Part shown: piece after piece, positions 57,146 to 64,000 of the stretch
How the letters are laid out: the number at the start of each line of letters is the position of its first letter
Position numbering within the stretch: the first letter of the stretch is position 1
Assembly (NCBI GenBank): GCA_019843655.1
Contig: JACDQD010000004.1
Coordinates: 62,001 to 126,000 of the forward strand
DNA length: 64,000 nucleotides
From: Lethocerus indicus
Lineage: Eukaryota > Arthropoda > Insecta > Hemiptera > Belostomatidae
Direction: 5' to 3'
The notes under the pieces: model-generated
The model's input: the letters and a program-made list of their open reading frames with translations, nothing else
What the model was told of the DNA's origin: nothing
Database searches by the model: none
Position numbers and translations under genes: made by a program

Positions 57146-57588
57146 ATTTACGCCCACTAATGAGAGGTGCAGATAGTGTAATTTTTAAAAGGATATTAAA
57201 CGTTCGATTAGACACGTTTACGATTCACAATCTGGCTCGATTATATAAAATTTTTTATATTTAAACCGTTCGAAAATACTCTGCATATATTCCCGATTAG
57301 GCTACGATTATTTGTATGTATATATAATTATATAAATATACTTATATAGAAAATGGGGGGGAAGAATTTCTACAGAGAATGCCTACGGTCTGAACAATTT
57401 TTTGACCGAAAGACATTTTTTTTAAATTTAAACTATTCGAAAATGCCCTGCAAATATTCGCCATTAGGATACGATTATTTATAATTTACGCCCAGCAATA
57501 AGAGGTGCAAATAGTCCAATTTTTAAAAGGATATTAAACGTTCGATTAGACACGTTTACAATTCACAATCCGGCCCGATTATATACAA
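57146..57588. repeat. Solo monomer of the 164-bp satellite between 338-bp-spaced direct repeats
   Basis: About 57260-57480 holds one to one-and-a-half diverged satellite units (CTCTGCATATATTCCCGATT, TGAACAATTTTTTGACCGAA, AGACATTT). They are bracketed by two copies of a 100-bp sequence (TTTACGCCCA, TTTTTAAAAGGATATTAAAC, GTTCGATTAGACACGTTTAC) starting at about 57148 and 57486, 338 bp apart. This locus lies 32 kb from the array. Confidence 0.85.
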
Positions 57589-57792
57589 TTTAATAGGAAA
57601 AAATTTAAACATTTTCTTACAATTTTAAATTGGCCATTTAAACTAGTCATCGAGTGGTTTAAAGCTCGAATTGATTTCAGTATTAAAATGAACGAAGGGC
57701 ATCAGTGAATTGACAATGTAATTTGTCGGAAATTTTTTTCCCGCCATTGTAATTTTCACTGTTATTTAAACCGATGTTATGCATTTTTGATG

Positions 57793-57795
<3 letters not shown>

Positions 57796-57842
<47 letters not shown>
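57796..57842. repeat. (TA)n microsatellite
   Basis: About 23 TA repeats in AT-rich sequence between the solo satellite monomer and the acidic gene. Confidence 0.95.
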
Positions 57843-57846
<4 letters not shown>

Positions 57847-58467
57847 ATATATAACCTTAATATGTAAACTGTAACTAAGGTGTTTAAAATGAATATTGCG
57901 GATATTCCAATCTTAAATTTTTTTTTTTTTTTTGACCTGTTTTCAATTGATTGACCAAATAAAAAAAGAACCTAAACAGTATTGATTAGAATGATTCGCG
58001 ACCTGATTGTTCAACCGAATAAGAGTTTCAAAATTTGAAAAAAAAAAAAAATTAAATTTTCTCATAAATGGAAGCGAATTCCGGGATATTTTCGATATCT
58101 GCGAATATTTATCCGCATAATTCCACTAACTAATGGCGTACAATCTCTCTAATGAATATTAAGCGAAAGAAGCGATTCATTTTCATATATTTTTGCATAT
58201 GTTTGTGTGCATTTATATGTTATATATTTGACCAGATGTGTATTTAGAGTTGTCAGATTGTCGCTAGCACAAAAATTTCAATTTTTATCACATACAAATG
58301 CATTTTAGTAGACATATATTAAACCGTAATAAAATATTTGTAAATCGCCCGTTATACCTGCTTATCCTCTTGGTATAATTCTTTGCATCTCTTTCAATTG
58401 TTCCTCGTCTATGTAATAAATCGTCGGCGGCGATTTGAGTCTTCAGTCGGCGGCGCGCTTTCGTTCA

Positions 58468-59037
58468 TCAGGTTCTTCTGGCGGTCAGGTGTTTCTGGCG
58501 GGCGGTTTCTGCGCGCCGACCAGGTGGTGCGGACTGTTGGCGTCCTGCGAGTCTCGCGCGAGCTCTGCGCCTGGCGGCGGGGGCCCGCCTGTAGGTGGCG
58601 CCCGCCGTTATGTAATGCGGCTGCTGCGGGCGGTCCACGCCCGTCGCTGTCGGCGGTCTGCGCCGCCGACACTCTCCGGTAGCAGCGGTGCTGCGATCTC
58701 CGCCCGGCCGTGGCAGCACCGCCGCCCTCATAGCGATGAGGCTCTGCGCCGCAGCGCCCTCTGGCGCCGGACCCTCCTGATCGATCAGGTCTCCGCCTCT
58801 CCCCTCCGGCTGGCACTCTTCGCAATCGTCCAAGTGTTCCCTGGCGTCCTTGTACTCCTCCTCCTCCTCCTCCTCTTCCTCCTCCTCCTCCTCCTCTTCC
58901 TCCTCCTCCTCCTCCGGCCGGCTGCCACCGTCCTCGGCCGGCGGCGCCGGCTCCTCGACGAGGCCCAACACCAGCCGGCTCACCGCCTCCGCGTTGGTGG
59001 GAATTTTCGTTTGGACGTCGCCGGCTTCTTCGGCCAT
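58468..59037 (-). CDS. Hypothetical acidic protein with poly-Glu tract (possible first exon)
   Basis: ATG at 59035-59037 (minus). Reads MAEEAGDVQTKIPTNAEAVS, RLVLGLVEEPAPPAEDGG, then 20 consecutive Glu (58855-58914), then YKDAREHLDDCEECQPEGRG. After that it becomes Ala/Arg/Pro-rich up to a stop at 58468; 189 residues if unspliced. The N-terminal half reads like a real protein with mixed codons. The C-terminal half (about 58468-58740) is GC-rich Arg/Ala sequence that may be read-through past an unrecognised donor. It is divergent from the THAP gene, with about 675 bp between the two ATGs. No domain recognised; function unknown. Confidence 0.45.
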   Translation of the reverse strand: MAEEAGDVQTKIPTNAEAVSRLVLGLVEEPAPPAEDGGSRPEEEEEEEEEEEEEEEEEEEEYKDAREHLDDCEECQPEGRGGDLIDQEGPAPEGAAAQSLIAMRAAVLPRPGGDRSTAATGECRRRRPPTATGVDRPQQPHYITAGATYRRAPAARRRARARLAGRQQSAPPGRRAETARQKHLTARRT

Positions 59038-59712
59038 GGCGAATTTCAATTTCTAAAACCGTCTCAACACCCGTATATACTAAATAGCATATCACGGAAT
59101 CGGGAGAAAAAGGGAAAAATACTTAGAAAAACGTTACGGGGAAATTTTCAAACCGGACACCGCCTATGTACCATCACCGAGAAATATAAGAGCGATTGAA
59201 CCGACTCTGACGTAATTCGTAACCTTCCCGCTGATAGGAGGTATAACCTATAGAGTTTATATACATTATAAATTAAATTTTAAAACTATAAAATTTAACG
59301 GGTTTTTAAATTACGTTAATTTAAATTAGAAACTATGGTCGCTATTTTAATTTTATTTAGTGCGAAAAAAAAACTGTATATACAACGTGGGGTAGTTTAT
59401 AAAAAATATTCGGACCCGTCGTTAGATACTTAAAAAAAATTAGTATTTATCGACTCGGTTTAATTATTTTTTTTTTTATATTTTACCGAAAACTGACTGA
59501 TAATAGAGGTCTGTGGTGATGGACGGGGGCTGAGGACCCGACCACCCCTCACCGTTCCCGTTTATTTATTAGTGCCCAATCAGCTGTTTCCCGGGGCGCC
59601 TCCCGTCAGGAAGGAAAACGGAAACGGAGGATCGTCCCTCCGGAGTCCTTCCGGCTGTCGGTCTTCAGGGAGGATCAGCGCCCCCCCGCCCCCACCAACA
59701 GACACACTGAAG
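59038..59712. promoter_or_regulatory. Possible bidirectional promoter region
   Basis: The only sequence between the divergent ATGs of the acidic frame (59037, minus) and the THAP gene (59713, plus). It is AT-rich in the middle and GC-rich on the THAP side. No specific element identified. Confidence 0.35.
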
Positions 59713-59804
59713 ATGAGGAGGAGCAGGATCTATTATTGCGCCGCGACCGGCTGCAAAGTCAACTCGAGGACGCACCCACTCGAAAGGCTGTTCAGGTTCC
59801 CGAG
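59713..59804 (+). CDS. THAP gene exon 1: first half of the zinc finger
   Basis: ATG at 59713 opens MRRSRIYYCAATGCKVNSRT and HPLERLFRFPR. The donor AG|GTCCAG at 59805 is weak but is the only one in phase with exon 2. It shortens the FP-to-Trp spacing to four residues, against about eight in the family. An alternative end at 59824 (SSHNLA) has the wrong phase and would need an indel. The frame upstream has no ATG. Confidence 0.65.
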
Positions 59805-62508
59805 GTCCAGCCACAATTTGGCGAGTTCGATATTTTTTTTTTTTTTTATAAATTTGCAAACCACGAGGCGATGTCCGAGGGGTGGTTCCTCGGCCTTCGG
59901 GTTCACCTTGTTCTACATATCCCCACTTTCGGTCTGACAATAAATAATAATCGTTGGGATCGTGGAACAATATTCTCTCGGAGTAACTACGAGAAGTCTG
60001 TCAAGGGGCAGAATCGGCCCTTCAAATAGGAAATATCTAGCGGGCGGGCGTATTCCGGGGGTTTCGTCAGGCGTATCGTACTCCTACATCGGAGGAAGGT
60101 TCTCTAAAGTAAGCGGGATTTGACAACCGAGGGCGGTCCTTCTTTCCCTATTTCCCTATATTAAAAGTTACCCGATATCGTGGAATAATTTCTCTCAAAG
60201 GAACTACCGCGGAGCGAATACCGGTAGCGTAGTTCTTCGTTAAATGGGACAGAATCGGCCCTTCAAATAGGGAAATATCTAGCGGGCCGGGCGTATTAGC
60301 GAGGGGGTTTCAGCGGTGTCGTACTCCTACATCGGAGGAAGGTTATCTCGTAAAGTGGGATTTCGACAACCGAGGACGGTCCTTCTTTCCCTATATTAAA
60401 AGTTACGGATCGTGGAACAATTTCTCTCAGTAAACTACGGCGGAGCGAATACTCCGGGCCTAGTTCTCGTTACGTCAAGGGACAGAATCGGTGCCTTCAA
60501 ATAGGAAATATCTAGCGGAGCGGGCGTATTAGCGAGGGTTTCGTCAGCGGCGGTGAAGTCGTACTCCTACATCGGAGAAAGGTTCTCTCGTAAAAGCGGC
60601 AGTACGACGATCTAGTACAGTTTACGGAAAATGATTTAGGCGGTCCGAAGTGACATTCTGACCGTTCCCTAAACATCCGAAATTGTATCTTTTTAACAAT
60701 TTTTCTCTCTCTCTCTCTCTCTTCCGCTCTAAAATCGCCACCAAATCTCTGGTCGTACTGCGAATTATCGACCGTCGAATTCAGTCACTCCGACACTTAT
60801 TATTACACGATACTATGTTATCGGTAGACTAATCCTTTGTCTATCGCAGAGTTTAGGTTGCAATCGATCTAAGTAGCCGCCTAATATTTATTTCGTTATT
60901 TATATATTTAAACGCCTTATTGAAACCTCCCTTTCGCCCCGCACTCTTATAAACACTTTCTACATTATTAAACCTACTGCCTGATTTCAACGACATATAA
61001 AATTCTGGTAAAGTTGCAGTGGTGTCGCGCTGAAATTGTAAAATATTTATACTGTCGGATGTTGGCTAGTGATCGGAACTATGAGCTGCTATTAGCGTAA
61101 CAGAAATTCTGATAAAATCCCTCGCAACTTCCGAAAACCGACATATTGTAACCGAGCGTGCGAATCGTTTTTAGTGTTCACGATTCCGTTTCGACTGTTT
61201 TAAATAAGGTCGGAATCGAAAGTGGCGAAATGAAACCGTTACCATATTCGTTGTTCTTCGTGTATTTCGTTAACGTCGATCGTTTTAATTTTCAATTATT
61301 TCTGTCTGCCCCCCTCGCCGTAGGTATCTGAAATGGGTCGAGTTTGCGAAAAATCCCCGACTGAGGAAGGACAAACCGGTCGAAGCGTACATGTGCGCCA
61401 GGCATTTCACCCGGAACCAGTTCAGGACCGAATACCAGATGACACTCATCTATCAGGTATCGACAAAATATAATCTAATCGAAAACGCGGCGAGATATCT
61501 ATCTATCGCGTAATGAACATTTCTATATCTAATCTAAACTGTTGGAGTTTAACGTAGCCGATAAACCGGTATCTTCTGTATTTGATAATAGTGCCGGAGC
61601 CCCTTCATACTCCTTGATACAGTTATAAGTGCAATTTGTGTTCCCGACAGATTAGACAAAATAATTGACCCAACAGTGTTGTTTTGCAGTGCCGTAATTA
61701 TTTGACATTTTACTAGACTGTTGTATCTCTCGGTTATGTATATATATATAAAATAATTTAATGTTAAAAAAAAAAAAAGTAACCGCGAAATGCCAATGTA
61801 TTAGGCCGTTCCGAGCATTCCGGCCGAAGAATGCTCCGAAGAATCGTTCTCGGCCAAATGCAAATTCAAAGCTCCCTACCTGGACGACGACGTGGACCCT
61901 CTGACAGCTTGCAGCTCGTCGGACCGGTTCGCCACCGACCGGATGTCCACCGACGGCGAAGAAGAGGATGAATGCTACTTGGATCCCGGCGCCGAGATGA
62001 AGATGGAGACGGAAGAGTGCGACGAGAACGAGGACGAGGTGGAGGACACCAAGTGTATATTCGTATCGGGCGGTATGACGCTCGACGAAGGATTGGTCGA
62101 GGATGAGTACGACGGTATTGGGGCGGCGGCGGCGCACGTCTCCGACCATTCGTATTCGACGAGGGCGCTGCTCGACTCCTCCTGGCCGGCGGACGGCGGC
62201 ACGGACGCCGACCACAACTACTACACCAATACCAAGCAGGAAGTAACGACGTCGTCGTCGTCGTCGCCGCCGCCGCCGCACTCACCGCCACCTCCCGAAG
62301 TATGTACCCCACAGGTAAATAAACTGCGACGGTCAGATTATATATATATATATCGTAGATTTTGTCATCATTCCGTCTCACCTTCTCGCTGCGCCTCGGC
62401 GGTTCGGTCTTTCATCACACACCACTTTTTGCGAGATTTCCCAATATATATATATATATATAGGTATTTTCTCGTGAAATAAGCATTTTCCAGCACCATC
62501 TCTTCTCT

Positions 62509-62567
<59 letters not shown>

Positions 62568-63499
62568 CATTTGTTCTGTCTATCTGTTCCCTTATAGCAA
62601 AGATCTAGACAACAGAATAACTTGAAATTTTTATATACGTACACAAAATTACATTCCGAATGTTCTTAAACAGGTTTCGTTGTAAATAAACCACACATTG
62701 GGGTGATTCTCTGCAGGACGATTTGCAAACAAGTCGCTCCAGATTGGAAACGGTAAAGTTCGCGAAGATCCTTCGACAGGCCTCATCATTATGTGCCGTC
62801 CGTCGTCGAATTGTCAACTCTGCCCCCGATGAGCTTCTCTGTCCAAGGTGTATCCTGACATTCGACGAAATTTCATCCGGAACCCGGAACGGTTTTCCGA
62901 AAGAGCGATTCAGTCGAGCAGAAACGATTTAGTCGAGAGAAGCTCGACCGTCGCACCGTTCAAAAGCGGCTTCAGCGGCAAGAATACGCCCTCGAGTCCG
63001 TAGACTGCATCCTTAATTATGCGAAGCGGTACAATATCCCCCGTCGGGTTTTTTCAATTCCGTCCGACTCGATTTGCAAGCTCACGATTCGAACTTCTGA
63101 AAGTCGGTGTGATCCGATTACGTTCCGATCGAAATATTTTGATGCGCGAGGTTGTGTCGACAGCGCAAGATTAATAAATGGGTGATGCGCGCGACATATC
63201 GTTCGAGCCAGACACAGAGTGCGCTAAGGGTGAGGATGTATTCCGTTCCAAGAGATATACCTATCATTACCCGGATAATTACAATTCCGTGAGAATACAG
63301 TTCCCTCTAAAACTGCGCTTTGCGATGTCACAATCGACAAGTCGGACTTGCAGGCACCGATATGCTTGCTCATTTTATACCCGGGCAAAGCCGGTATTTG
63401 CACTAGTAGAAAATAACGTAGATTTTGCCCGTCTCCTCTAGCTGGTTCGGTCCATTGCTAGATCGGTTTACCGCTTGTCATCTTCAGTAACGCAGCGAG

Positions 63500-63553
<54 letters not shown>

Positions 63554-64000
63554 TTCTAGTTAATTGACTCTGCAGTCGGACCCTGATGATGGAACAAGTA
63601 AGGGAGAGACAACATCTGAGGTCTTCTTCTCCAAACACTGGAATAATCCCGGAACAGCCGGGCACCAACCCGTGATATTCTTCCCACGACGTGCAATCTT
63701 ACTGTAAACGTATATATATATACATAAATATTTTCCTTTCAGGTCCTATTGTCGGAATTGGTCCCTGAAGAACACCCGTGGTTCAAGATAACTCTGCCGG
63801 CCCTCGGCGCTGACCAACGCCCGCCGCCAGACGACGCCGAGGGTGACGACGCCGTCGATTCGCGAAGACGACTACGAGGAGTATGAGGGGAGGCGGCGGC
63901 GGCGGAGGAGGAGGAGGAGGACCCGCTGGCGCCTGCCGTCCATGAGGAAGAAGTGTCGACGGAGGACCGTGAGCGGAGGCGTCGCCGGCGAAGCCAAACA
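59713..64000 (+). CDS. THAP-domain zinc-finger protein (partial, runs off the window)
   Basis: THAP domains are C2CH zinc fingers that bind DNA and are related to the P-element transposase finger. Supported exons: 59713-59804 (donor uncertain), 61324-61456, 61805-62314, probably 62717-62752, and 63743 onward. The finger is split over exons 1 and 2: YCAATGCKVN supplies the two Cys, LFRFP is the family FP motif, WVEFAKNP holds the invariant Trp, and CARHF supplies Cys and His. Exon 3 starts AVPSIP, like the AVPTIF box that ends THAP domains. It then has a long acidic region (DGEEEDECYLDP, EECDENEDEVED) and Ser/Pro runs. It is probably a nuclear transcription regulator. The fold is certain; target and partner are not visible. 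Confidence 0.82.
59960..60600. repeat. Three tandem copies of an approximately 237-bp repeat (THAP intron 1)
   Basis: GAATCGGCCCTTCAAATAG recurs at 60011, 60252 and 60485 (spacing 241 and 233). Each copy has AATATCTAGCGGGC, GTACTCCTACATCGGAGG and CGGTCCTTCTTTCCCTAT. It is GC-richer than the surrounding intron and not related to the other satellites here. Confidence 0.85.
61324..61456 (+). CDS. THAP gene exon 2: second half of the zinc finger
   Basis: A strong pyrimidine tract and CCGTAG precede 61324. Reads RYLKWVEFAKNPRLRKDKPV, EAYMCARHFTRNQF and EYQMTLIYQ. CARHF provides the last Cys and His ligands. The donor is CAG|GTATCG; phase 0 out. Confidence 0.85.
61805..62314 (+). CDS. THAP gene exon 3: acidic region
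   Basis: Acceptor TATTAG at 61804. Starts AVPSIPAEECSEESF, then acidic blocks (STDGEEEDECYLD, EECDENEDEVEDTK), VSGGMTLDEGLVEDEYDG and a five-Ser plus four-Pro run. The consensus-like donor CAG|GTAAAT is at 62315. Phase 0 at both ends. The acidic, unstructured composition fits a transcription-regulator linker. Confidence 0.85.
62336..62562. repeat. Cluster of three TA tracts (THAP intron 3)
   Basis: TA tracts at 62336-62353, 62443-62462 and 62520-62562, the last preceded by a short CT run. Confidence 0.9.
62717..62752 (+). CDS. THAP gene possible 36-nt microexon
   Basis: TTCTCTGCAG precedes 62717 and GTAAAG follows at 62753; both phases are 0. It encodes DDLQTSRSRLET, which would join exon 5 as SRLETVLLSELV, a plausible amphipathic helix. 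The open frame continues past the donor to 62932, so a longer exon is possible but its downstream phases do not fit exon 5. Confidence 0.45.
62753..63415 (+). other. THAP intron, open frame not assigned
   Basis: Open frames continue from the microexon to 62932 (with LCPRCILTF, a single CxxC) and at 63178-63441 (ATG start). Neither is supported by splice phase or by a known motif. Confidence 0.3.
63415..63551. mobile_element. Fold-back left arm fused to a (TA)n tract
   Basis: AACGTAGATTTTGCCCGTCT, CGGTCCATTGCTAGATCGG and CATCTTCAGTAACGC, followed at once by a 50-bp TA tract (63502-63551). It is diverged from the intact copies. Confidence 0.6.
63743..64000 (+). CDS. THAP gene exon 5 (cut by the window end), with a paired frame shift
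   Basis: Acceptor TTTCCTTTCAG at 63742. Reads VLLSELVPEEHPWFKITLPA, then DDAEGDDAVDS. The frame then hits TGA at 63884-63886. Meanwhile EDDYEEYE is encoded one base out from 63864, and AAAAEEEEEDPLAPAVHEEE plus STEDRERRRRRRSQT returns in the original frame to the window edge. One extra base near 63862 and one missing near 63890 would restore a continuous acidic-then-basic sequence. Confidence 0.6.

Noticed and set aside
58383..59199. Plus-strand frames opposite the poly-Glu gene (poly-Ser or poly-Leu)
   Set aside because: They are complements of the (GAG)n tract; the minus frame has an ATG and a non-repetitive N-terminus.
62753..62932. Extension of the THAP microexon with LCPRCILTF as a zinc knuckle
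   Set aside because: A single CxxC without partner ligands, and no downstream donor keeps the phase needed by exon 5.

Overview
The window is nuclear DNA of an invertebrate animal, most likely an arthropod and probably an insect. The evidence is a multi-exon animal haem peroxidase of the insect chorion-peroxidase/peroxinectin type, a THAP zinc-finger gene, GT-AG introns of very different sizes, and very dense satellites, microsatellites and small non-autonomous transposons. I see no bacterial operon, CRISPR array, rRNA or tRNA.

Layout. 1-2408: modular G-rich repeats, a cluster of three CRE-type palindromes and a local triplicated repeat. 2409-27036 (+): thirteen exons of a haem peroxidase, with at least one 5' exon (start codon, signal peptide) missing or unrecognised. 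Introns range from 88 bp to 12.3 kb. The 12.3 kb intron is almost entirely a satellite with a 164-bp period (about 68 copies). 27037-58400: no gene I recognise; this holds small inverted-repeat elements, mariner-type remnants, (TA)n tracts, two blocks of one satellite family with a 105-110 bp period, and a 100-bp assembly gap (51600-51699). 58468-59037 (-): a hypothetical acidic reading frame with 20 consecutive Glu. 59713 to the window end (+): a THAP-domain gene, head to head with the acidic frame and running off the window.

The most interesting signal is a high-copy fold-back element. Each arm carries a sequence that reads as a minimal type I hammerhead ribozyme: CTGAAGA, a short stem, GAAAC, CGGTC, and a 5-7 bp closing stem that stays paired when the bases change between copies. 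The match is imperfect at the base of stem II. About 25 copies or arms lie in this window; one group has been amplified in tandem (48950-49770), and there the core GAAA has lost its G.

The peroxidase has two one-base frame breaks inside conserved motifs (near 3666-3670 and 9091-9093), and the last THAP exon has a compensating pair of shifts. Because all splice sites and catalytic residues are intact, base-level assembly errors are the simplest explanation. The recognised genes look functionally independent: an extracellular oxidative enzyme and a nuclear DNA-binding protein.
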